Notes under the pieces: model-generated
What the model was told of the DNA's origin: nothing
The model's input: only the letters and a program-made list of their open reading frames with translations
Databases searched by the model: none
Translations under genes and position numbers: made by a program
In this document: positions 35,501 through 46,256 of the stretch, in pieces
Position numbering within the stretch: position 1 is the first letter of the stretch
How the letters are laid out: every line of letters begins with the position of its first letter
NCBI GenBank assembly: GCA_947172415.1
Contig: OX359193.1
Span: 6,566,501-6,630,500 of the forward strand
DNA from: Chondrosia reniformis
Taxonomy: Eukaryota; Porifera; Demospongiae; Chondrillida; Chondrillidae
DNA length: 64,000 nt
Reading direction: 5' to 3'

Positions 35501-35735
35501 AGCTTTAGATCTTTATTTAAGATGTGAGGGAAAAAAGTTCAAATATATACATACATAATATTCTGTGCAATATGCCTGCATTAAACTAACTTAATCTTCT
35601 CCAGTATATCCAATCCAAACTCCTCCAAAATGAGGGATTCCACCACATTAAATATAAGACCATACTGCAAAAAATGTTCAGTACATTCACACACACACAC
35701 ATACGACATGTATCTAAATGGGAACCACTTACCAT
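32552..35735 (-). CDS. H-NOX-domain (soluble, beta-like) guanylyl cyclase, 660 aa
   Basis: Makes cGMP from GTP; family members bind haem and sense NO or other gases. Exons (minus): ATG 35733-35735, 35591-35664, 35410-35510, 33999-35257, 33458-33759, 32552-32795; in frame. The H-NOX domain starts [17 protein letters not shown], with the proximal haem His in NLDALHDHL and the YxSxR haem-propionate motif as YYSAR. The HNOBA/PAS-like region, a coiled coil ([20 protein letters not shown]) and the cyclase domain follow. The cyclase keeps both metal Asp ([21 protein letters not shown]), guanine-selecting Glu (KVETIG) and Cys ([11 protein letters not shown]), and Asn/Arg (NTASRME). Human beta1 is 619 aa and needs alpha1; this protein carries both half-sites. 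The initiator ATG is the last codon of a separate exon. Confidence 0.93.
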
Positions 35736-35996
35736 TCTTGCAGTGTACAGCCAAACAATTGCTAACTGACTTAATGCTTTTCAAATTAGGCCGTCTTGAT
35801 TCTTCATATAGACTAAATCTTCAGTCTTTAGAGGGTTGCCATATAGGAATGGATAGTTTTTCGCATGTTCAGCTATGTACACAAATTCATAATCGATACA
35901 ACGACCTGTCGATACGCCGTTACGCTGCAACAATCGCGACCGCCAGGCTTACGCAATTAGATTAAATGGCCGTCTACTATCCCCCTACTTATACAA
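35736..35996. promoter_or_regulatory. Putative bidirectional promoter, cyclase (-) / WDR44 (+)
   Basis: Only 261 bp separate the two divergent start codons, including the 5' UTR of the cyclase. No core promoter motif is assigned. Confidence 0.5.
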
Positions 35997-38900
35997 ATGA
36001 GTAGTGACTCAGAAAGTGAGTATCAGGATGCCACCGAGGACTTCTTACCCACTATAATGTCTCGGGAAAAGGATGAAAAGGTGGCTGAAGTTTTAACGGC
36101 TCCTATAGCGCCGCCAAGGAGAAAGAAGGAGATGAGAAAGAAAGCGGCAATGAGCCAGACCAATGTTTTAGAAACTCAACGGCAACCATCGGATTCTGAA
36201 CCTTCAACTCCTTTGCCTTCAGTTTCTAGCTCATCCGATAAAGTCCCTCCAATTGTCAATACTCCGGATAACCCTAAGGAGACAGAACTACCTGGCTGTA
36301 AAACTCTGAAAAATGGAAGCGTCTCCCAAGAACAGGCCTTGCCCACTGTAGCTATCAAAGACGACGGCCTACTTCTTAACCTTGAGCTGCTGCAAAGTAG
36401 TGAAGTAACAGTCTCATCGGAGACGCACCTAAAAGCTTCCGGAAGGGCTGAGAGGGATGAGGGTATTAACAGCTTTGTGATCTCGTCTGAGGGAGAAAGT
36501 GGAGACGAAGATGTGACAAAGCTCGAAAACGAAGACGAACAAACGAGAAAAAGTGATCAGTGTGAAGGAGAAGGAGGAGAGGTGCCTCAGAAGGAGCAGA
36601 AGGGAGAGCCAGGAACTGGTGGCAACCCTGGGGACACTGTAAGTACCTAGGTACATTGTTGGTACCCAACATCTCATCACGCACTACCAGTATCAACCAT
36701 TAAGAGCAGAGTTTCTTAAGCCTTTATCTCTCCTTGGAGAAGTCAAATTGTCAATTTTTAACAGCAAACAAACATATTGAATGATGATATTAAAGTTCTA
36801 AAGCCCCCTATTTTTCCAAACATATTGAACTACGTAGATGACCTCTTCAATATTTTACTATATCATATTCCCCCCTATGATATTTGCCCCCCTCATTATA
36901 ATATTTCTAAAGAAACCCTGTGGGAGTAGACTTTGTGACATTTTGTATCCCTTGTGGTTTGGTGACTACTTGTTGCCATAGATACAAGTCATTACATATG
37001 CATCACAGTACTCAAGTACACAATGCTGCTGATTGATAAACCATATGGTGCGTATGACTTTTCTTGTTTGCTCTGTAGTAGATTGTGTTGGTCTACATAT
37101 GTCAGCGAGCTCATGTATACAGCTGTCCTTTAGGAAACCACTAACATTCCTGTGTTTAGAGTTTAGGAGATGTGTTCTCCCTACTCTCTTCCCATAGCAA
37201 ATCTTGGAGAACGTGATGATCAAAAACCTGGAGACTGGTGAGGTAATACCCCTCAGTCAGGCTGAACAGATAATCCCTAAGGGAACTGATCCTGTGTCCT
37301 TCCACATCTTAAAGATGACCTCACAGATTTCCCACAGGTACTTATATACGTACATACGTACGAATGTAATAGTCTTAGAATTGAACCTAAAACTGTAGAT
37401 TATATACGTACGTATGTCTCACTGTGTTTAGTCAAGCTTGACTAGCAGGTACCCCAAGTGTACCTGTTAGCGAGACATCATTGTACAGGACATGTAACAG
37501 TAACTCCACTTTCATTTGTCACCAATGTGGCTTCCTTGGATTCATTTGTAGTCAACTGCTCTGTCAACACATGTTTCTCCAAACCAACTATATTATTATG
37601 TAATAGTTTACAATGGTACCAGACTGCATAAAACAAGAAAATGAATAAACATGTATATATAGTTATTATTGTATATATGACAGTTAAGTTATTAAGATAG
37701 CCTGCAGTGATTGTAGACCAGAGTAAATGATTCAGGATTGAGTGTTCACGGTCCTCCACATTAGTGGTCAGTGGTGCCATATTTCAGACTTTCCCTTATG
37801 GGTACCAGACCTTCCCTTATGGGTACCAGACTTTCCCTTATGGGTACCAGACTTTCCCTTATGGGTACCAGACTTTCCCTTATGGGTACCAGACCTTCCC
37901 TTATGGGTACCAGACCTTCCCTTATGGGTACCAGACTTTCCCTTATGGGTATCAGACTTCCCCTTATGGGTACCAGACCTTCCCTTATGGGTACCAGACC
38001 TTCCCTTATGGGTACCAGACCTTCCCTTATGGGTAACAGACTTTCCCTTATGGGTACCAGACCTTCCCTTATGGGTACCAGACCTTCCCTTATGGGTACC
38101 AGACTTTCCCTTATGGGTACCAGACCTTCCCTTATGGGTAACAGACTTTCCCTTATGGGTACCAGACCTTCCCTTATGGGTACCAGACCTTCCCTTATGG
38201 GTACCAGACTTTCCCTTATGGGTATCAGACTTCCCCTTATGGGTACCAGACCTTCCCTTATGGGTACCAGACCTTCCCTTATGGGTACCAGACTTTCCCT
38301 TATGGGTATCAGACCTTCCCTTATGGGTACCAGACTTTCCCTTATGGGTACCAGACTTTCCCTTATGGGTACCAGACCTTCCCTTATGGGTACCAGACTT
38401 TCCCTTATGGGTACCAGACTTTCCCTTATGGGTACCAGACTTTTTTGTTTATTTCTTCTTAAATTTGTTTTTTTTGAAAAGAGAAGGTGTATGAAAGATG
38501 CTTGGTATTTGTTATTTCAGTTTTAAAGTGTCTATTGTTGTAAACTGACCTACTGAAACCACTCTTCACAACTTCCTTGTACGTACATAAACAATAAAAT
38601 TGTTTCAATTCGTTTAGTCCCCCATTTTTTATATTTCCATATTTACCACTAACTTAAACCTAATGTTGACTTCTTTACACTTGCATTCCGATGCTATTAG
38701 TTAATAACCCAGAATTAAGAGAGCTAAGGATTTAAGGATTCAAAGAAGAACGTCCAGAAAGACTTTCAGGGTCACTGATGAAGGGTGGTATTTCCAAAAA
38801 CAGCTGTCTGGCCCAGTGGAGCAGAAGAATACAGAGAAGACACTTATATCCTCATCCAAAAGCTTTAGGTTTTACATATGTACGTATGTAGGTATTTTGC

Positions 38901-41900
38901 TGTAGAATAGACATATGTAGTATGTAGGAAGATTTACAAGGATAAAGGAACGTAGACATGATTGTCTCTGTTTTAATATTTCACTCTCTCTCACTCTCTC
39001 TTCTACACTGTAGTCCCATGACTCAGTATTCAGCACACGAAGATAGCCCAGGAGTTAAACCAAAGAAGTCAAAATTGTAAGGAGTAATGTATTAATATAC
39101 AGAAATACGTACGTATATATACATTGTTGCTATAATGCCATTTGAGAGATGAATGTGGCCGGATGCTAAGTAGGCTACATTGTTGTGGAGTAGTACAACA
39201 AGTATTTATGTAATGTTTCTAGTGGCAAGAGAATCACCAAGTTTATGAAGAGGAACCCAAAGGGCAAACAGAAGACCAAACTGAGAGGCACACCCCAAGA
39301 TCCTGCAGAAGCAGGTAGTTACAGCGAAGATGATAGCCCAGAGGGAGTGGAGCAGGTCAAGGTTTGTTCAGCAGTCCCGCTCCATGACAGACGCGTATTC
39401 ACTGTATGTGTGTACGTATATACGGATGAAGGGTGGAAATCCCAGAAACAGTTGTCTGGCCCAGTGGCAAAGAAGGAGAAAACTCTTGTATCTTCAATCA
39501 TCCAAAGCTCTCACTAGGTTTAGTTCCATATAAGCCTTTACTCTAAAGTAGAGATACACGCTGAAAATGGTGTGTTACATTATTTATGTGTACGTACGTA
39601 CGTACGTATGTGTGTATAAATATGTACGTATGTAACATGTGTGTATTGATTGTACTTATGTATGTAGTATCGGCCAGCAAGTAGTCACAAGGGTCCGTTT
39701 GAGTTTGAAGAAGTTCGCTTGAAACAGGAGCTCAATGGAGAACTCAGACATATGGTAGTTACACACACACATTGATGTTAAGTGAACCTCCAGTGTCACG
39801 TGACAATGACACTTCCATTAGGATGCAGTGTGGACAATGAAGTTTTCCATTTGTGGTAGGCTCCTGGCAACAGGCGGACAAGACAGTAATGTGGTAAGGA
39901 GGAAGAACATAAGACAGCAGTCATGATAGCCTAATAATGATTGTGTCTTTCAAGGCACGTTAATGCACTGATATTTCCTTTTACGTACTTGTTATTCTCA
40001 ATGCAAACCGATGGTAATACTATAGAATATCTCTTGATGCTGTAGCGTGTTTGGGTTATGAAATCAGCTTATCCATTCTTCCATGACTTACAACTCCGCT
40101 ATGCCCGGGTCGGGGCCAGTGCTGATAGCCTGTCTTCACGATCCACCAGCTCAAGTCTCACCAGCCAAGATTCAAATGTTTGTTTATATGCCAACGTATG
40201 CATACACATGTGTATAAATATACTTTATGGACACAATATTTTGACACCAGTATACCTACGTACGTATAATATTGTAGTTATATATAGTATTAGCTAATAA
40301 CACATCACTTCCCTTATTTTGCTTTGGAATAGATAAATGGTTATCAGTCGGTACTTTGAAAGTAGTAATGGGGTCTTTAAATACTCTGAATCCATTTTCT
40401 AAAATGGTATATGTACTTATGTACTACTGTATGTCCATGTCCATTAAAATACCAACGTTTTCCTCTGTTGTAATACAGGCTGTTGAGGAGGACCCTGCTA
40501 AGCCATTTAGGGAACGCCCACTTTGTGTGTATAGTGGCCACCAAGCTGACGTGCTGGACCTATCCTGGTCAAAGGTGATTGGTTGTAACTGGTGTATTAT
40601 TTTGTTGGTCGTGCTCTTGTAGACTTTCATTTAACTTCTGGTGGCAATAATCATCAATTCTCTCTCTTGTTTAGAACTTCTTTCTGTTGTCATCCTCAAT
40701 GGACAAAACTGTTCGTCTGTGGCACATATCCAGAAAGGAGTGTTTGTGCTGTTTTCAACACTCTGAGTTTGTTACTTCAATATCTTTTCACCCGAGAGTG
40801 AGTCTTCCTGTCAAGCTGTAGCATACGTAGCTCTTTCCATGCAACTCAAGCAAGTGTATGTACTCAAAGCCTCTGTTCTAGAATAAGATTAACTGTTGTA
40901 CTAAATGGTTATGATTGAGCAATTTTATTGTTAGTTGTGTGCTTAAATGTGTGAACTTCTGGTTGTGTTCCTTGGGAAGCTGTTAATTAATGAGATGAAA
41001 TTACTTTGATTGGCGCTATTAAGTTTTAATCTAAATTTGTGTATACAGTACTACTGACAGATTGCTTATAATACAGATATTAAATAACCTTTCTCTAATC
41101 TTCTGACACATGTGTAGGATGACAGATATTTCATGAGTGGTTCCCTTGATGGCAAGGTCCGTCTGTGGAACATTCCTGACAAACGTGTTGCTCTCTGGAA
41201 TGAAATAGAAGGCGTTGGTTCAAAACTGATAACAGCCGCCAACTTCTGTAGCAACGGGAAACTGATTGTAGTTGGTACTTACGATGGGCGCTGTCTCTTC
41301 TATGACACTGAACAACTCAAGTACCACACACAGATACAAGTCCGCTCACGGCATGGGAAGAATGCTAAAGGACGTAAAATCAGTGGAGTAGAACCACTTC
41401 CTGGAGAAGAAAAGGTACCCACCACAACACTTTACACAATAAGTACGTATATACGTAACTCTTTATGTACTATCTGTTAATTGACTATGGTAATGGGTAA
41501 TTTATTAGTACTTTTATAAGTGTATTAAAACTTACTAAGGCATTACCCTTAAGTGTACATACATTGTAGGAATGCATATTTGTATATGTATTAATGTCAA
41601 AGGCTGTATGTATGCACCTATGCAGCTCCTAGTCTCTTCCAATGACTCAAGAATACGTCTCTACAACCTCAAAGACCACTCGTTAACTTGCAAGTACAAA
41701 GGCTGTATCAACAACAGCAGCCAAATAAGGGCAACATTTAATCACGATGCACAATATATTATTTGCGGCTCAGAGGATAACAATATTTACATTTGGAGTA
41801 CATATGGTTCTGGAAAACTACCATCAGGACGGAGAGACAGAAATGAACAATTTGAGAGTTTCACAGGTTTGTGTGGACCTTCCTCAGTTAAAATATGTCA

Positions 41901-42359
41901 CTACAGAAGACCTACTACTAACCTAGTGTCTGAAAGATAAACTATCTAAAATAATAAGTATAAATATATACGTACTATGCAGACTGTTTATACTATTTAG
42001 TACAGTATTTTATTATATATTACAGTACTACGTCTGTTCCTGAATACTATGAACCTGCTAGATTTACATAAGTTAGGTGCTACTACATTAACTCTAAATG
42101 ACATTTAGCACAATGGAGATACGTATTTAAAAATTGACATACATACGTAGTGCTCATGTTTTATGCTGGTTTCCTAAGACTTATTTATGTATTTTTTGCC
42201 TGTTGCTTGGCAGCTCACTCCTCTGTGGTTACCACAGCCGTTTTTGCTCCTATTCCCGGGTTATTTGCCAATGCTGGTTTGACTGAGGTGGGAGAGGTCA
42301 TAGTAGCTGCTGATTACCAGGGTGAAATAAAGATTTATGTCAGTGGAGCTGAATTGTAA
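35997..42359 (+). CDS. WDR44: WDR44 (Rab11-binding WD40 protein), 723 aa
   Basis: In vertebrates WDR44 binds Rab11 and links recycling endosomes/tubules to membrane traffic and ciliogenesis control. Exons 35997-36638, 37198-37337, 39014-39076, 39223-39355, 39668-39754, 39822-39893, 40046-40177, 40479-40574, 40675-40797, 41118-41414, 41626-41866, 42214-42359; in frame. N-terminus [18 protein letters not shown] resembles the human acidic start; a disordered Ser/Glu/Pro-rich region follows, with a short Pro-rich [10 protein letters not shown]. Then [19 protein letters not shown], the conserved element before the propeller, a basic linker, and WD40 repeats ([60 protein letters not shown]). Human WDR44 is 913 aa; the shortfall lies in the disordered N-terminus. 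Confidence 0.95.
37785..38445 (+). repeat. 21-bp minisatellite, ~31 copies, in WDR44 intron 2
   Basis: Unit CTTCCCTTATGGGTACCAGA plus C, with C/T and C/A variants. A 21-bp unit without sense-strand stops leaves three forward frames open for up to ~250 codons (FPLWVPD, PYGYQTF, SLMGTRP). No splice evidence places them in WDR44. Confidence 0.95.
38768..38870 (+). mobile_element. Short element with hammerhead-like core, copy A
   Basis: GGTCA-CTGATGA (38770-38781), a weak stem, AAAA in place of GAAA, then CAGCTGTC and TGGCC (38809-38813). TGGCC can pair with the upstream GGTCA. The 3' flank (GCCCAGTGGAGCAGAAGAA) is shared with copies at 39.4 and 51.5 kb. In WDR44 intron 2. Confidence 0.6.
39419..39520 (+). 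mobile_element. Short element with hammerhead-like core, copy B
   Basis: CGGATGA (39423-39429), stem GGG/CCC, GAAA (39445-39448), AGTTGTC then TGGCC. The 3' flank runs to CATCCAAAGCTCT like copy A. The upstream stem I strand is not conserved. In a WDR44 intron. Confidence 0.6.
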
Positions 42360-42368
42360 CATTTGTTC

Positions 42369-42374
42369 AATAAA
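42369..42374 (+). promoter_or_regulatory. Poly(A) signal AATAAA of WDR44
   Basis: AATAAA 10 bp after the WDR44 stop codon. Confidence 0.65.
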
Positions 42375-42536
42375 TTCAAATATTTCTGAGATATTTATTG
42401 TTGACTGTCATAAGTGTTTGTCAATATTGTATATATGTTGAATAATGGATTGTGTAGAGAGATGATTTTTGAAGTAAATCTAGTATGCTATGGTCACGTG
42501 CCAAATATGCTTCTATATAGGTCATATGATCTAAAG

Positions 42537-43448
42537 ATGGCGAACGAAAGCAGACCCGTTGACTTTTTAGTGGATGCTTTCCCAGGCCTCGCTGGGATAG
42601 ACCCAGATTCGCCTAGAATTAAATATTTATTTATATCAGGGGCTTTTTTAGTCGGCTTGGTTTTATTCGTACTCACATGGATCTTTTCTTTACCGCTGAA
42701 AACCTTTCGCTCTCTGCGCCCGAAGGAAAAGGTGTTCTGGTCTGCAACTGTAGTCAGAGGAATGTACGGCTTTTGGACAACAACGTTTGCCCTTTTGTAT
42801 CTGATCCTGGATGACAATCTCCTAAAGGATATTGTGTTGGAACATGACATTACCTCTCATCTGCTAGCCTTTATAAATCTTGGGTTTTTTCTTTTTGAAT
42901 TCTGTTGTCTAATGATTTCTAGTATTGCATTCAGATTCTTTGACCTTGCTCTCTTTCTTCATCACACATTAGGTCTGGGGATGTTCTTCTTTATCATGTA
43001 TTATGATATTGGCCACTTTTTTGGGATATTGGGAGGTATTCTTGAAATGAGCACACCATTTTCTTGTATCTGTTGGCTTATGTTGAAGTTGAATTTGGGA
43101 CACACACGCCTTTGGTCAATAAATCAGATGATATTGATCCATGTTTTCCATTGTAGATCAATGGTGGAGTTGTGGTCTTTCTACCTAACATGGAAGTACT
43201 ATGACTCCCTTCGGAAGCACCTTCCAATTGGCCTGGCTCTTGTAACTTATGTTGGTTTATTTGCTAGCTTCTTCTATTTGACTCCACTGTGGACCTACAA
43301 AAAGACCAAACAGTATTTCACACGAACAGACTGGAACCATCCTGACTCACAGCCAAATGGAGATACTGTAGGGAAGAAGGATTCTGGAGGAACTCTGAAA
43401 TCAGAGAAGAAGCCTCAAAGGAAAAAAAAGAAAACGAAGAATGATTAG
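42537..43448 (+). CDS. TLC-domain multi-pass membrane protein (303 aa, intronless)
   Basis: TLC (TRAM-LAG1-CLN8) proteins are ER or plasma-membrane lipid-related proteins; ceramide synthases are the enzymatic branch, TLCD proteins are not ceramide synthases. This ORF has about seven hydrophobic segments, beginning YLFISGAFLVGLVLFVL, a central LFLHHTLGLGMFF whose His pair is typical of the domain, and GGILEMSTPFSCICW like the conserved Glu/Ser-Pro-Phe element. The C-terminus is a Lys/Arg-rich tail (PQRKKKKTKND). There is no Hox-like domain, and the length fits TLCD4/TLCD5-type proteins. An in-frame upstream ATG at 42414 exists, but 42537 sits just before the folded part and 177 bp after the WDR44 stop. 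It is the only intronless gene here. An E-box CACGTG lies at about 42495-42500. Confidence 0.85.
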   Translation: MANESRPVDFLVDAFPGLAGIDPDSPRIKYLFISGAFLVGLVLFVLTWIFSLPLKTFRSLRPKEKVFWSATVVRGMYGFWTTTFALLYLILDDNLLKDIVLEHDITSHLLAFINLGFFLFEFCCLMISSIAFRFFDLALFLHHTLGLGMFFFIMYYDIGHFFGILGGILEMSTPFSCICWLMLKLNLGHTRLWSINQMILIHVFHCRSMVELWSFYLTWKYYDSLRKHLPIGLALVTYVGLFASFFYLTPLWTYKKTKQYFTRTDWNHPDSQPNGDTVGKKDSGGTLKSEKKPQRKKKKTKND

Positions 43449-44597
43449 TTGTCGATATAAACTGTTCACATTTAGTTGTAATGTTTTTAGTATAACATAT
43501 GACCAAATATCTGCCTTCATGAACTGAAGTGTATAGGATAATGTTTCATATATTACTCTTAAACCTGTAATACTAAAAGGATAACAAGTACTTCGAAAAC
43601 TCGTGGGGCGCCCCTTGCAAACTCGAACTACTTGCTGGTTCTTATGTATATCCGGTTAACCGTTTCCGGTAGTTGCTTGATTGCCGTCAATTTTAAGGCC
43701 ATATCTCGTATAGAAAACGTTTTTGCGCAAGCTAATTTTAGCTAGAAAACGAAAGACAGCCGAGCGTCCGCCATTTTTTAACAGATTACGAAAGGAAGCC
43801 ATTTGAATTCTCTTCAATATTAATTTTATACATGTATATCACAACGAGAAAAAAGAAGAAAAAACGACCCAAGCGTGTTTGGATCCTGATGGGTTCCCAG
43901 ACCCTACAACAAATATTGCGATATGCTAACGATAAGGAAAAAAGAAAAAAACGTACATTCTCAGTGGGTTACAACAAATATCGCGATATACTGACGATAA
44001 GAAAAAAGAAAAAAACAGTCACGTTAGCCAGCAGAGACTGCTGTTACCGTCGAGCACCACGAGGAGGTGTGACTTGGATTTTGCTCGACACAGGGAGTTC
44101 ACGTTACCATCCACAATGCGAGCCGTCCTTCCATCGCTGGTCGTCTGGGGCCAGGATCGTTGGTAACGCCTAACTGGTGCAGTTTCAGCTTTGGTAGTCA
44201 CGGAGTGACAGAACCGGCCTTATCCCTCCCCGGGTTCCGTTGTATCGATAAATCGATAATTGGTGAGCACATCCCCATGGCACCAACCGATACAGGGCAG
44301 CTACGGAACCTAGACACTGCCAAGCCAACGAGTTTGGACTTACTTCCTTACCCGAGGCTCCACGCTGGCAGGCCTGAATGGTCATGTTAAAATGGACTAT
44401 TTATATGCAACTACGTTGTGAAATGACAAAGAAAAAAAAAAGGAAAAAACTGAATACCGTTGTAATTGATCCAATTCCAGAAGCTTCTTTTATTCTATAC
44501 ACTTCTCTCTCGCATCACTCTGCCACCAGCGCGGTGGTGATGGAAGTGGAAATAGACTAGTTATAAATATGCACTATATATTCAGTTCCTAAGTATG

Positions 44598-44758
44598 GCT
44601 GGTGCTTAAAATTTTATACAATAATAGCGTTATAGTTTATTATATTAATCCTGGTGCTTAACCACTTTAGTATACAAAAGTGGTTAAGCACCGTCGAATA
44701 TAGTACACATTTAGTACACAGACTGCAGCTATATAATAGTATAAATTTAAGCACCAGC
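44598..44758. mobile_element. 161-bp inverted-repeat element (GCTGGTGCTTAA termini)
   Basis: Starts GCTGGTGCTTAAA and ends TTTAAGCACCAGC. An inner palindrome (GGTGCTTAACCACTTT / AAAGTGGTTAAGCACC) sits in the middle. No coding capacity. Related pieces recur at 45830-45960 and 46141-46245. Confidence 0.75.
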
Positions 44759-45821
44759 TATATTTAATAATAAAAGTATAAGTAACAACGCCGAGTTAGC
44801 ATGCTCACGCCAAGTTACTCGAGGTTTTTCGTTCGTATTTTCTTTCTTTAATGGCCTGCAGCAAATCCAGAGTTGACTTAAAGATAAAGAACAATAAATT
44901 TAGGAAAGCGTTATGTTTCAAGGTTCGATTAATAGGTGATGAACAGGTGGTAGAAGGAGATGGAGGAGAGGCCGAAGCTAGGGATGCTGAATGAAATAGC
45001 AGCCCTTGAGGGTGAGTCAAGTTGTGCAGTTTTGGGAAGGAAGAGAGACAGGAATATGATGATGAAGTTATAAGGGGAGGTATAGCGGCATTCCAGATAG
45101 AAGTGGGAAGGTGGAAAGGAGTGGTGAGGGAAGAGAGGCTATGCAAGGAATGCAATAGTGGAGAAGGGAAGATGTCTGCCACTAAATGCTGTGTTGCCAT
45201 GCATGGGACATCGTGAGACGGCCCCTGATGGAGCAAGTCAGCCAGTATGATGGTTTCCGAGGACAGTGTCTTGAGAAGCATGCAGACTGCATTTATTCTA
45301 TCTATATGGCATGCACCAACTATTCTATTTTAAACTATATATCAGTGCAATGTGGTGTGCCAAATTTGGCCTGTGATGTGAACAAACTATATATATATTA
45401 TTTATATTTATTGTCATTTTTTTAGTGCTACATTGGACTTTTGTAATGTCCTAGCATCTGTTGGTGTGGTGCACTCTAATCATGATATTGATTGAATAGC
45501 CCTAGGTCTAGCTGTTCTTCAAGCGATGATTAAAGCTTTTTACTTCTGTTTTTAGGCTTGTAAATGGAACGAAACCTTAAACGACGATGTAGACGGTTTT
45601 GTTTTAATCCGTTTAGGACAGAAAAGTGTCAAATTTCACAGTGGGTAAGCCTGATAATCTTCAGTGTCTACCATAATGATGATCATTAATGAATACGAAT
45701 AATAGCAAGATGACTGATGATAAAAGTAGATAAGGTACAAATTAATCGTGTATATGTAGCATAGGATGGTGCTTTGGGGACGATTGGTAGACACCTGAAT
45801 ACACTTATAATTAATAACTGT

Positions 45822-46005
45822 TTTTGCCGGTGCTTAGAGAAAAAAGTGACTTAAACACCGGCAAGCTTATAAGATGGGAATAGGACAGTTGGCAGACACC
45901 TGGAAACATTTAACTGTCATGCAGTTTGGGGTTTGCTGGTGCTTAAAGAAAAAAGTAACTTAAGCTTATAAGATGGGCGTAGGACAGTTGGCAGACACCT
46001 GGACC
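45822..46005 (+). repeat. Direct duplication (~115 bp) with GGTGCTTA-type ends
   Basis: Two successive copies of a segment: GGTGCTTAGAGAAAAAAGTG ... GGCAGACACCTGGA and GGTGCTTAAAGAAAAAAGTA ... GGCAGACACCTGGA. The ends match the GCTGGTGCTTAA element family. Confidence 0.7.
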
Positions 46006-46256
46006 CCCTTAACTGTCAGTCTCTTTCCTTTCCCTTTTGCCATTTGCCGAGCGAAAGAATTAACTAAGGTGCATGTTCTTTAATAACGTATTGTTTTTTA
46101 TTACGGCTACTTTAACACAGCTATGTGTACGGAGTTTGTAAGCTGGTGCTTATCGATGTACCGTTATACTTATATTATATTATATAAATGTAATATAATT
46201 CTTGACGGTGCTTAACCACTTTTGTATATATACACTTTAATAGCTCACTTTTTATA

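Noticed and set aside
37742..38526. Frames of ~250 codons with FPLWVPD / SLMGTRP repeats
   Set aside because: Products of the 21-bp array in a WDR44 intron. No splice site or family support.
44805..45281. 158-codon minus-strand frame as a transposon protein
   Set aside because: Ser/Pro/Leu-rich composition with no catalytic motif that I can recognise. Not supported as a gene.
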